Assembly: GCA_963580455.1 (NCBI GenBank)
Contig: OY756961.1
Location: forward strand, 21,495,001 to 21,559,000
Direction of reading: 5' to 3'
Source: Euonymus europaeus
Taxonomy: Eukaryota > Streptophyta > Magnoliopsida > Celastrales > Celastraceae
DNA length: 64,000 nt
The number at the start of each line of letters is the position of its first letter. Within the stretch, counting starts at the first letter, position 1. Below the pieces are notes generated by a model that had not been told where the DNA came from, made no database searches, and saw only the letters and a list, made by a program, of their open reading frames with translations. The position numbers and the translations under genes were made by a program. Positions 1 through 11,118 of the stretch are shown here, in pieces.

Positions 1-57
1 GGGCTTGTGTGTATTTTTCCTTCTCTAGTACTCAAAGACACACTAAATAGAGTTGAT

Positions 58-755
58 ATGAAGAATATTCATTACTCATTTTTGGCAGCAGCATTGCTTA
101 CCGTTCTCTTCATGCCAAACACCATCACCATGTCTACTATGCAAAGTAAGTGGCCTCTTCATGATCAACTATACACACACAAAATACATATGCACATCTT
201 AGTGATAATTGCATGTGTTAGAATTAAATGTATGCACTATCTTAGAGATTTTTATGTTTAATTAAAAGCTAGCTAGTTCTCCCTACGAATAGGGTTGCTT
301 GAGAATATGCTTGTGGTTACACTTTAGATCTTGGCCCAACTTATGCCGTGGTCAAGTGAAAATTTTTTGTGCATGCAGGCATGACAATCCAAGTTTGTAT
401 TCATATCATATGTTCAAATGACAAACTTATAAGATGTCATTTTTGAATAATGAATTTATTTATTTGACTTTTTTTTACAGATTATGGTCACGGTGGCATT
501 AAAAATGCAACATGGCCTAGGGATGATCAAAATCCAAAAGCTACTTCAATTGGGGAAAGAGAGCAAGAATTGATGAGACCATTAAAAAGAGGACACACAC
601 AACAAGTAGCAGGATCAAGATTGCCAAACTGCTCACAAGCTTGCGGTTCATGCAAACCATGTAGATTAGTAATAGTTAGGTATGTTTGTGAGGCTGAGAC
701 ATGCCCTATCTCGTATAGGTGCATTTGTCATGGCAAATACTATCCAGTCCCTTAA
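58..755 (+). CDS. EPF1: EPF1-like secreted stomatal patterning peptide precursor
   Basis: Two exons, 58-145 and 481-755, joined by a GT-AG intron (donor GTAAGT, acceptor TTTTACAG) in consistent phase; 120 residues. Residues 1 to about 25 form a hydrophobic signal peptide, then a variable pro-region, then a Cys-rich C-terminal domain with eight cysteines that begins AGSRLPNCSQACGSCKPCR and ends YYPVP. The GSRLP-C-ACGSC-PCRLV core and PVP terminus match EPF1 better than EPF2 or the EPFL branch. Known role of the family: EPF1 is secreted by stomatal-lineage cells and acts on ERECTA-family/TMM receptors to enforce stomatal spacing. Oddity: the loop between cysteines 5 and 6 (CEAETC) is about four residues shorter than I recall for Arabidopsis EPF1. 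The ATG at 58 is chosen because the signal peptide starts there; only 57 bp of upstream sequence is in the window. Confidence 0.88.
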
Positions 756-973
756 TTATATAGTTATTTTATTTCTAGTCAAAGACAGATTTTGTACCAT
801 TTGATTTTAGTACTAATCATATAGATGCTCCTTACATAGTCAAAGTTTGTTAACAGACGAGGATTTCATTGCTTGGCTTTCGGATTAAATTTCTGTTGTT
901 TTTGTGTCGAGCCTTGTTTGCTTTCTCCTGTGTTCTTTTAGTTGTTCTTTACTGTTGGCTGGGCTTGACCTTT

Positions 974-1219
974 AGGCCTTATTTGGCATTTTACGAATGA
1001 GGGTTGGGAGGGGTAGGGGTTCATAACGAACCCCTCTCAATCTTTGTTTGACAATAATTATGAGTGGAGTTCAGAGATATTGGTGAATCCCTCCCAACCC
1101 TTATGAACCCCTCCCAATTCTTAAAATTTAAACCCCTCATTTTAATGGATTGGGAGGGATTCACGAACCTGTCCTAACCTCTTTCAATCCCTTATTTATA
1201 AAATGCCAACCAAGGCTTC
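974..1219. mobile_element. MITE-like element, ~245 bp
   Basis: The ends are imperfect inverted repeats: GGCCTTATTTGGCATTTTA at the left and the reverse complement of an AAGCCTTGGTTGGCATTTTA end at the right. The interior is partly self-complementary (GAGGGGTT/AACCCCTC motifs). No coding capacity and no clear target duplication, so the superfamily is unassigned. Confidence 0.5.
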
Positions 1220-1524
1220 ATAAAATATACCCTCTATCTATCGGGGGGAAAAAAAACATAGTCAAAGTTCAGGTACTTTGAGATATTCATCAAAACTTTT
1301 TGAGATTTTGACCTTTTTTTCCCCTGTGTTTTCACCAAATTATTGTGAGTCCTGATAAGGATTTAACACAAGAAAGAAGACTTAATAGAGAGTACAAGAA
1401 AGAAGACTTAATAGAGAGAACAACAAGCGGCTAGGTTTTATTATTGAATTGTCTAACAAAATAACAGTAAAAGATGATTAAATAGAGTTACACTGAAAAG
1501 TCTATTCTATCATCAATAACCTAA
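1220..1524. other. Intergenic, no gene seen
   Basis: AT-rich spacer between the MITE-like element and the Harbinger left end. A 27-bp motif (AAAGAAGACTTAATAGAGAG core) is tandemly duplicated at about 1371-1425. Nothing else is supported. Confidence 0.5.
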
Positions 1525-4500
1525 GGTCCCGTTTGGTTGGTCATGGATTGCAATGGTAATTGAAATCCCATTCCATTACAGTGTTTGTTTGACTTTTTGA
1601 TATCCAACAATTGTAATTCAATTACACATGTATTCAGCTATGCTAAAAAAATTTGTAATCATAATACATTTTGTATTCAGGTATTTCAATTACTTTATTT
1701 TATAATATTGAATAGACAACTCTACCCTCGTAAAAAAAATCCCTAACCTCGCGATTTCTCTCTCGCCTCTCTCCCGATCTCTGCTTCGATTCATCCATGG
1801 CGTTTGAAGAACGTCTCTCTCTCGCAATCTCTCTCTTGTTGCCTCTCTCTCTCGCTCCATCCATGAAGATCTTCTCCCTCTCTGATTCGCGGTGAACTCT
1901 TGTTCTACCTAGCGAGATCGCAAAATAGGTATGATCTCTGTCTCTCTATGTAGTTTTAGAGGATGGATTTTTTCGACTTTGATTTAAGCTTCGCCTAGTG
2001 TGATTTTTTCCCAAATCAGCTACGCATCTTCGATGAAGTCTGGTCTTGAGGTAATTATTGGTTTGCTTATTTTTATATTACTAGGAGCAAGCCCGCGCTT
2101 CGCGCGGGTTGTTATTAAAAAAAGTAAGATAACTCAACACTGAATATTTTGTTACATTTTTCGATAGATGTGCGATATTTTGATTCTATTCACATATTTT
2201 TTCTTGTTGTCTAGACGTTTTGATTTGGTTCGACCGACAACTTATATTTTTTAAAATTTGTTAGAGGGAAAGGGCTACTAAGACATTTAGAAGTAGTCAG
2301 CCCATATTATTAAATATTATATTTTTTATAAATAGATTGAGTGAATTATTATTTTTTATTTAACTTTTTATGTGAGTATTTGAATGACATAATATCAGAT
2401 AAATAATTGAGGCCAAGTCCCATCATTGACACGAATACTACTACCAGAAAGGGGAAGATCATATGTCCTTCCATCCTATAGAGTGAACTTATGTTCATTG
2501 TTGTTCATTACATATAAGAAACACCACAAAACAATATTCAGTACGGAATGCTTGCTTTGTACTTCCATACATTCCCTTTTGAATGTTCTTCTATAGTTAT
2601 TATGCTCCTGTGTTAAACAACCATTAAAGGCTTTTCTATAGTGATTTTCCTTTTAGACCATATGGGTTTAGGCTTTTCCTAAACAAACAACTAATGTCCT
2701 CCAATCAGAAAATGGCTTTTCTATATGATATGCATCTAATTTTTGACAAACACCTACCCTAGATCAAACATAGTCTCATTTTGCATCCTCCGCAGCTATC
2801 CAAAGAAACTTTGCATAATACAAGATAATGATATACCTGCACTTGCAATTGAGGAGATTTTAAGTACTCAATTGCCTCATCAAACATTTCAAAGGAAAAA
2901 AATCCAAGAGGCAAATTTGTAAAACAAACAATGAAATTCCAGCAGGAGTTCCATCTGCATCTTTTTCATCCCCATTGCCTTGACCAACAGAGCCCCCTCC
3001 TAGAAAGCCTTCACTGTCACAACACGTAAATAAGGAAAAAGGGGAATCCTTAATGAAGAAGACTATGGACCTGCAATTCAAGAAGACGAACCTGGCGTTT
3101 AATATCATCTGTCGTCAAGAAAAGCAGTGTCCTGAAAGACGAACCTAGACAGTTGAGTACGATTTTTCAAAAAATAAAATATTAAGTTTGTAGCAGACCT
3201 ACGAAGTACAAATGTACTCCAATATGACATGCTCCAAAAGAAATATAGTTTTGCATTTGGAAGTTGAAATTTTGTCTGCACATTTAACAAAGAGCACTTG
3301 GATTAAGGCAGGCCAAGTCATGATGCCAGAGGAATGCTTCTATGTCAATTGTCAATGACACAACCAATCCAGAAACGAATACCCCATGAGGAGAGAAGAT
3401 GGTTTTGCGAGCATGATAGTATTGGATATAAATGAAATAATAAAGGAAATTACATAAATGAACATGAAGGTAACATTGTTAAAATTTCCTATGTATCTTT
3501 ATATTAACCATTTAAATGCAACCCGTAATTTTCTGAACTAATTTTTTTTATATTGCATACCAGAAAATAAGTGCAATTTTCACGATTGCAACTATGAGAG
3601 TCCGACTTCATTATTGATTTCAAAATGTAACCCCAATAAACTATCAAACCCATAAACCCCTAGGAACCGATCAGATAACCAATGAATCAAATCCCAAACA
3701 TATATGGTACCAGCAGCATTATAGTTGTGGGTTCGAGCAAAAAGTGCAACAGTCTATTAATAGCAAGGGTTAGTGCTACAAACCGAACTGATTTAAAATC
3801 ATCTGTGCGCGAAGGACGACAGATCGAGAGGAAAAGTAACACCAAATGTAGATCTCAGCCAAGAGATCAATCCATAAATGAAACTCCTGATAAAAAAGAA
3901 AGGAATCAAAGGATCATCATACTGAAATAAAAAATTCTTCCGTGTGTTTAATTTGCACCAGAGCGAGAGAGACAAAATCGTATGATCGAAAACCCTTTAA
4001 TCTATGATTGAATGAAGAATAAAATAGGAAGAGGGGAACTAAATCGCCCAATACATGAATCTGTCATTATTAACACAAACCTAGCACTGATAAAATAAAA
4101 AATAAAAGCCTTAAATGTACCTTAAACATCCACAACTCGAAAAGAACGTAAGGAGATGAAGTTTTACCTTGTCCTGGCTGATGGGTGAACATGGTTATCA
4201 TCAAAGTCAAAACCACCGATCACACCGAGCTAAAGAAAAACAAAGAGGAAAAAAAACTCTGTAAGATAAAAAAAAACATAAAAATGGCAACAACTCCTTG
4301 TGGTCTGATCAAAATGCCTTGTAGCTAACTAAAAAATGTTCGGCACTTAAAATTTTCCTTTACTCATGTACCACAAAGATATATTTCCCAATTTGTTCAC
4401 TCTTCAACATGCAGGCTTTACGGCACCCAATGTGAGCTGCAATTACACCAAAAAAAAAAAAAAAAGGATTTTTCAAGTTAAAGTTGTGCAAAAATTAACA

Positions 4501-5927
4501 AAGATGAGGATAAGAAAAATGAAACATGTCTCTCACCCTAGAGCCCTAAAAGTACATCTTCCCTTACAATAGTTGTGACCAGTACCTGAAAAAAATTGTT
4601 ACAGCTGGATAGCCAAACCAAATCAACTAATCTGAATAGCTATAGATAGCAATGGCATTCAGAGGCACATGCTTTCCTTTGATACTCATGGCGGATCACA
4701 TCAGCGATTATGGATTTGTGTTCGACAGAAGCAGTCGAAGTTCATTAACATTAAAAAAAACCATTCAATGCAACCCAGAGCAAATGAAACCCACATCAAA
4801 CACCAAAAAACACCGAAGCAGGAAGCCAAGGTGCAGCGAGAAAAGAGATTTACTTAAGAAGCCCGGCTGGGCACTCATATGGACGAAGAACAGAACCAGA
4901 CGAATCATGCTTTGGGTTTGGGAGAAGAATTTGGGACTAATTCGCAAATAAATCATATCGGAACGCCCTATTCCAGCCTTAATGCAAAGAGGTGCCGTTC
5001 CGTAGCAGAGAAGAGAGAAGGCCGGAGAAACGGATGGGTCAAGCGCCTTCTTCATCTGCTGTCCTTTTTAAAAAATCAACAAAAATAAATCAAATTAGAT
5101 ATATGAAAAATAATGCCAGGTGGTGGCCAGTTACGTAACCCCAATGATGACGTGGACACTTAAATCAAATTGTTAAGAATTTGCTGTCGATAAAAGATAG
5201 AACGGTAAGCTAACAGTCGGTCGGTTTGCGAACAGTCGGACAGCACTAATATTTAATATTTATGTTCATCTATTTTTTTTAATTAATCTATTTTGAATTT
5301 TTGAATTAAAACAATACATGTGTTCAATTTATACAAAGCTTGGTTGATGACGTGGCTAACTAAGAAACGATTCTCAAACTTGGGTGATTCAGGTTTTATA
5401 TAAGGTACTAGGATATATGCCCGGGCGTTGTCCCGGGGCTTTTGAAATGAAACGTTATATAATTCTCTCCCACTCGAAAATATAATCACTATTTTTAGGT
5501 GTTGTTCATATAAAATAGTGAATTGCAAGTTTGAAAAATGAGATAAGGACGATCGAACCGTCTTACAAATTGTTAGGAAGACTATGAAAGTTATCACAAT
5601 TGTCCAGGCTTGTGCGTACTAATGGTGGCAGGAAAGGTCTCACCCAACTCTCCAAATGGAGCTTTCAAAAACAGTTTTCATGAGAGATTATCTAATCTAA
5701 CATAGCAAATACCAATTTGGACAGTCACCGTACCGGAGCATCGCAAATAGAAAAATCGTATCTCTTATGCCCCTGTTGCATGAACATATAAATTAAAAAA
5801 AAATGAAAGCAAAAGATGTTTATACTCACGAAAATTACCATCTATAGCATGCTCACCAATTGTTGATCAAAAAATTTGGAACAGAGGTAGGTAATAGTCC
5901 CCCCAAAGTAAGGAAGATTTACATTAC

Positions 5928-5984
5928 CTCAATGCTAGCAAAGAGGTTCCTCAAAGCCATGTGATGGAAATACTTCCCTTCCCG
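5928..5984 (-). pseudogene. Exon-like captured fragment in Helitron B, source unknown
   Basis: A 57-nt minus-strand segment flanked by an AG acceptor (TTGTGTACAG) and a GT donor (GTAATG). It translates without a stop to REGKYFHHMALRNLFASIE. The exact splice-site frame suggests a captured coding exon, but I do not recognise the protein. Confidence 0.4.
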
Positions 5985-6833
5985 CTGTACACAACAGTAA
6001 GCCACCCATCAATCACAAATTAGAACATAGAATGAGAACCATAAGATGAAACATAAAGGTACATGACATGCATAGAACAAATGGTAATACATAAAAATGT
6101 AAAATGGAACCTCATTGCTAAAGTTGAGAAACCAATAGAGTCGAATGACTAAAAGTGCATTTAATAGACAACATTACAAAATGAAGATAGCGAAACAAAG
6201 AACGTGCACTTATTTCCTGGAAATTATGTAATTATGCTCAACCAACACCCACCATGAATCAAATTTTGTTGGTCATTGAAAATGAATCAATTTGAAGTGG
6301 CGATTTAAAAAATGGCAGATACTCCAAGAATAAAACAAATAACCAAATCCTCCATACAACTTAACAAATATCTTAGCGAATAAATCTTGGATCAATCATT
6401 AACAAATATCTTAGAAAGTGAATAAATGATCAGCTTTCTACTGATTGCGAACTACAAAAATGAAAAGTTTGTGGGAGTAGAATCGAAATTTGAGGTGGCT
6501 CAGCATCATAACCCCAAAACAGAGGATCACTTGAAACAAAGATTCCATGACTCAATAAACCTTTGGCATTTTCGTCTCTATCTAAATTCAAATATTTAAG
6601 TGACACTTAACAGTGATACACAAAGTAATATCCAATTCTGTCATACAATAAAACAGACTGAAATCATAAACATCCAATTTTAGGATGATAACCAACCTCT
6701 ATAATGTCTTCAGGTGACAAAAAATGGAGAGCTTCAAGGTAACCAAATAATTGTTACAGCATTACTTTGTACCATAAATGTACAGGTGAGCAATAATTTC
6801 ATTGTGAAACCTTTCACTCGGATTTCTGATCGC

Positions 6834-7345
6834 AGGGATGCCAAGTTGCTGCTATGCTTTTTGAAATACATATCTGTGAGATGGGTTCTTGTCCTATTGT
6901 CAGAAGCAAGGATATACATCCCATCAACATGAGCTCTGCAACAACATCAACAAAAAAAACTCATTAGTTTGAACCTGAAGAACTTACAAGGCCAAAAAAT
7001 AATAACAAAATTAGCTCATAAAAGATAACTCACCTGCTTTTACTTTTTCAAGAGCTTCATACAAAGCTCTCTTGTGTTTTCCCTTCAACCACTGCATGTG
7101 ATGTAAATTTCTCAGTTATAATTGACAAGAAAAACTGATCATACAGTTGGTTGAGGCATATAATCAAACATCATTTCATCAACAATATGAAGGACTGAAA
7201 AAAAAAATAAGTTGGGTTTGCTCACCTTTCCTACAAGATGAATGACATGTTCAATAATGATTGAAATAAGAACCAAAACAAAGCACACAACTGCAACTGC
7301 CCATGTGGATGTTTCTTCCAAGCTTCTCTCTTTCAGAGAATACAT
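6834..7345 (-). pseudogene. MLO gene fragment (first three coding exons) captured by Helitron B
   Basis: Minus-strand exons with intact splice signals. Exon 1 at 7345-7226 begins [20 protein letters not shown] and runs through TM1 to EHVIHLVGK. Exon 2 at 7091-7034 reads WLKGKHKRALYEALEKVKA. Exon 3 starts at 6935 with [20 protein letters not shown] and reaches AATWHPC. These are diagnostic N-terminal motifs of MLO proteins, the plant-specific seven-transmembrane family that includes powdery-mildew susceptibility factors. Phases agree across the joins (exon 2 is 58 nt). The fragment stops after about the first 95 residues of a protein normally over 500 residues long, so it cannot encode a working MLO. 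A chimeric or regulatory transcript from the Helitron is possible but unproven. Confidence 0.88.
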
Positions 7346-8624
7346 CGCACGATAAAAAGGAAGGTAAAGCCCTACTAAGGTCATACCTACGTCGTTCACC
7401 CGTGATGAAAGAGCAGACCCCTGAAGGCCAGCTGGCCACAGAAGCCGAACGATCAAAATGAAGGGTAAAGCCCTAATCATGTGAAGATTCAAATTGACGA
7501 TGATTCAATTCTCGTGACCTAAATCGTTCACCCGCGGTGAAGATATGATATTTTTGATGAATAATAATGTGAAGATTGTTCAATCGGTGTACCTTTGTGT
7601 TGTTCGATCGTCGAAGCAGAGTCGGTTTAGAAAGCATATTGATGTGCAGAGATCAATTCTCCCGTTCTTCCGGGTGTAGATGCATGTATAGATGTCATGC
7701 CGGCTCGAAAAGCAGATTCAAGAAACCTGCGCAAGGTCATGGCGTTGACGGAAGGAGCCGACTTTAGCGATGAGGGTCGCCGACTCAATTTGATTTGACA
7801 GCAGACATGTTAGGCGATGGTGAGAAAGTGGACGGTCAACGATGAACTATTGTAGGTATTCTATTGAGGGTCACGTCCAACGGTGGAGAAGAAATAAGGA
7901 GGCGCCGATCCAACAATCCAGGTACTCCTACGAAGATGCCCAGCTTCGCGAGTAGCGGAGAAGAGTTGGAACTCGCCAGGAGAAGAGCCGAATTCGATGG
8001 ACTTTATAATTATAGTATAAGATTGATGATTGATTGATTGATATTTATGTTCATCTATTTTTTTTAATTAATCTATTTTGAATTTTTGAATTAAAACAAT
8101 ACATGTGTTCAATTTATACAAAGCTTGGTTGATGACGTGGCTAACTAAGAAACGATTCTCAAACTTGGGTGATTCAGGTTTTATATAAGGTATTGATGAT
8201 TGATTGATTGATATTTATGTTCATCTATTTTTTTTAATTAATCTATTTTGAATTTTTGAATTAAAACAATACATGTGTTCAATTTATACAAAGCTTGGTT
8301 GATGACGTGGCTAACTAAGAAACGATTCTCAAACTTGGGTGATTCAGGTTTTATATAAGGTATTGATTGTACCTTTTCTGACTAAGCAACTTCAATATTA
8401 GTTAGGCCGTGCTCTGTCTTCTTGCCCACAATGACCATGGCTATGCTGTTTAGACTTGGCTTTGTATAACTTCTCTACTAGTTGGAATTTGCAAGTTTGT
8501 ATTAAGCAACCTAATTAGTTAGACGCTCAGTCACTATTTTGGATAATTATTAATATATATAGTTGTGATGTTTTTCTTTTTTATGTAATGTTTAGGTGTG
8601 TGCCTTTCAATTGATCATTTAAGC

Positions 8625-9996
8625 ATGGATGCTAGAAAGCTACTCATATGCCTAATGTTGAAGAGGTACATGGATTGAATGAACATATTAGTCACTCTCG
8701 TCCATATTGCTTATGCTATCGTAGTTCAACATCACCAAAAATATAGCTTGAGGTCTAGATATTTTAATAGAGACTATCAAAGATCTCAAGCTTTAGAACG
8801 ATTCGTATATTCAAGTGATGTCACTTGTTTTAATCTACTTAGAATGGATAGGTTTACATTCAATAAATTATGTGTAATGTTGCATACATTAGGAAGGTTA
8901 AATGACACTCGAAACATGAAAATCGATGAGCAAGTAACTACATTCTTAAATATACTTGCTCATCATGAGAAAAATCGTTCTATAAAAGAGAAATTTTTTC
9001 GATCCGGAGAAACGATCAGTAGGCATTTTCAGCTAGTACTAAATGCAGTGCTTCAACTATAAGAAAAATTGCTCAAAAAGCCTCAACCTATACCTGAAAA
9101 TTCTAAAGATCGAAGGTGGAAATGATTTAAGGTATTTATTTTATTAGCGTTCAATAATTTTAAGTTTTAAGTTTTAGTTTTTAGTCGATGGTTAAACACT
9201 AAAGTTTTTTCCTTCATCTATTGTTTTAGAATTGCTTAGGTGCGTTAGATGGGACATACATAAGAGTCACTGTGCCTGAAGCTTACAAACCTAGATATCG
9301 GACTAGGAAAGGCGAAATTGCAACAAATGTCTTAGTAGCTTGTTCACCAGACATTGAAATTATCTATGTACTTGCTGGTTGGGAAGGTTCAGCTGCTGAT
9401 GGGCGAATACTTCGAAATGCTATAAATAGAAGAAATGGATTAAAAGTTTCACAAGGTGAAAATTCAATCAAGTATATCATAGTATTCTAGACTTTTTTCA
9501 TATTTTTATGGTCACTTATACTTTTCTCTTGTTTTAAGGATATTACTACCTCGTAGATGCTGGATACACAAATGGAAATGGCTTTCTAGCTCCATTTAGA
9601 GGTCAAAGATATCATCTTAATGATTGGAGACCTGGTTATCAACCTACTACCCCTGAAGAATTTTTTAATATGAAACATTCTTCCGCTAGGAATATTATAG
9701 AGAGATGCATTGGATTATTGAAATTGCGTTGGGCTATTCTTAGGAGCCCTTCTTGGTATCCGATTAAGACACGAGGAAGGATAATTGTAGCTTGTTGTCT
9801 TTTTCATAACTTGATAAGACAAGAAATGTCGGTTGATCCGTTAGAAGATGATTTAAAAGACAATGAATGAGATAATACTGAGATGGATGGAGAGGTGATT
9901 GCAAGAATTGAAACATCAACACAATGGAATGATTGGAGAAGGGATTTAGCAGTGCAAATGTTCAATGAGTGGAATGCAAGTAGACTTGCCAGTTAA
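8625..9996 (+). pseudogene. PIF/Harbinger DDE transposase (HARBI1-like), four nonsense codons
   Basis: Exon 1 is 8625-9131, exon 2 is 9230-9455 and exon 3 is 9539-9996, with consistent phases and GT-AG introns. It begins MDARKLLICLMLKRYMD. Residues typical of the DUF8040 N-terminal region (RMDRFTFNKLC, FRSGETISRHF) precede the catalytic domain: first Asp in CLGALDGTYI, second in AADGRIL, catalytic Glu in ARNIIERCIGLLKLRW. The C-terminus ends WNDWRRDLAVQMFNEWNASRLAS. In-frame stops occur at 8676-8678, 9060-9062, 9123-9125 and 9868-9870; several are single-base changes from expected codons (WKW to WK-stop at 9123). In intact elements this protein cuts the TIRs and inserts at TWA targets, aided by the Myb-like partner downstream. 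Inactive here. Confidence 0.92.
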
Positions 9997-10163
9997 ATAT
10001 TTTAGCATTATTCTTGTTAAACTATCATATGAAATGGAACATGTGTTATCTTTAAATTGAGTTATGCTTTTAATTATTAAAATATGTGTCATATCTTGCA
10101 TCATCATTACATTAGAATATTAGATATTCTTGTAACATAATAAAAATGCAGATTTGACTAAGT

Positions 10164-11118
10164 ATGGATGCAAGAGGTAGTAAAAAGCATCTTTGGTCAC
10201 CAGAAGAAGATGAAAAACTTGTGGAAGCAATGCTTATGTTGAAAGAAAAGGGAACTCACAATAACAATGAGAAAGGAGGATTTTCAAGAGGACATCAAAA
10301 AGAACTGACAAACATGTTGAGTGTGATGTTGTCCGGTCATAACATCTTAGAGAAGCATGTTGATTCGCGTATTAGAACATTAAAAAAACATTGTGGGATT
10401 ATCTATGATTTGCGAACAAATAGAGGAAGTGGATTTGGTTGGGATGATGAGAAGAAATCACTTGTAGCTTCTGTTGATGTATGGGATGAATTGGTGAAGG
10501 TAATATGTTGCTTTTTTGGTTATGCTTTATTTTCTTAATCTCCTTCATTATCTAATAATATGAATAACTTGTAAATGGTATTAGGGGAAAATCATTCAAA
10601 CACTATGATCTGTTGATGTTGATTTTTGGAAAAGAAAGAGCTATTGGTACGATGGCTGAAGCACCAGGAGACATACTTGAAGATGTGAATAAAGAGCAAA
10701 ATGATGGTGGTAATGATCCAGAGGCAGGGGATGGATTAGGTGATTCTACATCGCACACTTTGGGTGATGAGTCATTTCGGGATGAGTCTTCGAGAAAGCG
10801 AAAAAAAGTCGAGCAACTGATAGTTTGGTAGCATCATTGGATCAATTAATTGACGTGGTTGGAGCTGAACTTAGGGAAGGAAGGCAAGAATTTGCTAAGA
10901 TTGCTGATGCAATTGCTGATCCAAATTTGAAAAAACAAGAAAGTAGACACAAGTTGAATGATGAATTGAGTAAAATTGCAGGATTAACATTTGGACAAAG
11001 ACAAGAAGTGGCAAGGAGACTAATTCATGATCAAGATATGTTGGACTATTTTCTTAATGACATTCCAGAAAATGAGAAGGCGGAATGGGTTAATTGGTTT
11101 CTTTCTAATTTCAAGTGA
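10164..11118 (+). pseudogene. Harbinger Myb/SANT-like accessory protein, frameshifted
   Basis: Exon 1 (10164-10499) encodes MDARGSKKHLWSPEEDEKLV..., a Myb/SANT-like trihelix DNA-binding domain (W-X(n)-W pattern, HVDSRIRTLKK, GFGWDDEK). Exon 2 starts near 10585 (KSFKHYDLLMLIFGKERAIG) with an acidic linker; the C-terminal part (10825-11118) ends ENEKAEWVNWFLSNFK. The exon 1/2 join is out of phase by one base at a G run. A second one-base shift falls in a poly-A run near 10805, where SRATDSLVASLDQL should continue the frame. In this superfamily the Myb-like protein binds the termini and recruits the DDE transposase. Broken here like its partner. Confidence 0.85.

Larger units (their letters stand above)
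5408..8022 (-). mobile_element. Helitron B carrying gene fragments, inserted in Helitron A
   Basis: Minus-strand 5' end TCTTATACTATAATTATAAAG; 3' end a hairpin (CCCGGG stem around a CAAC-containing loop) followed by ATATATCCTAG. It sits between A (5407) and T (8023). The neighbouring tandem unit (8041-8210) shows the same site uninterrupted (GGTA joined to TTGATG at 8192/8193), which defines both borders to the base. Length 2615 bp. It carries three exons of an MLO gene (6834-7345) and another exon-like piece at 5928-5984, all on the same strand as the Helitron. No Rep/helicase seen, so it is non-autonomous. Confidence 0.88.
2081..8366 (-). mobile_element. Helitron A (non-autonomous), inserted in the Harbinger element
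   Basis: Read on the minus strand, the 3' end is a GC hairpin (CCCGCGC-GAA-GCGCGGG) followed by CTTGCTCCTAG and a host T, the canonical Helitron hairpin plus CTRR ending. The 5' end starts TCAATACCTTATATAAAACC next to a host A. Host bases flanking the element are A (2080) and T (8367), as expected for AT-dinucleotide insertion without duplication. No Rep/helicase coding is visible. The 5'-terminal segment is present in three tandem copies (5256-5407 plus 8023-8040, 8041-8210, 8211-8369). A minus-strand segment at 3071-3131 bounded by AG and GT reads as an exon (...TTDDIKRQVRLLELQ) and may be captured; I cannot name its source. Confidence 0.78.
5256..8369 (-). repeat. Three tandem 170-bp copies of a Helitron 5' end, the first split by Helitron B
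   Basis: Unit 1 is 5256-5407 plus 8023-8040, interrupted by Helitron B. Unit 2 is 8041-8210. Unit 3 is 8211-8369 and lacks the tail. Each full unit is 170 bp: 152 bp of near-identical Helitron 5'-terminal sequence plus 18 bp of (TGAT)n-like joining sequence. The identity is high enough to suggest a recent duplication. Confidence 0.9.
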
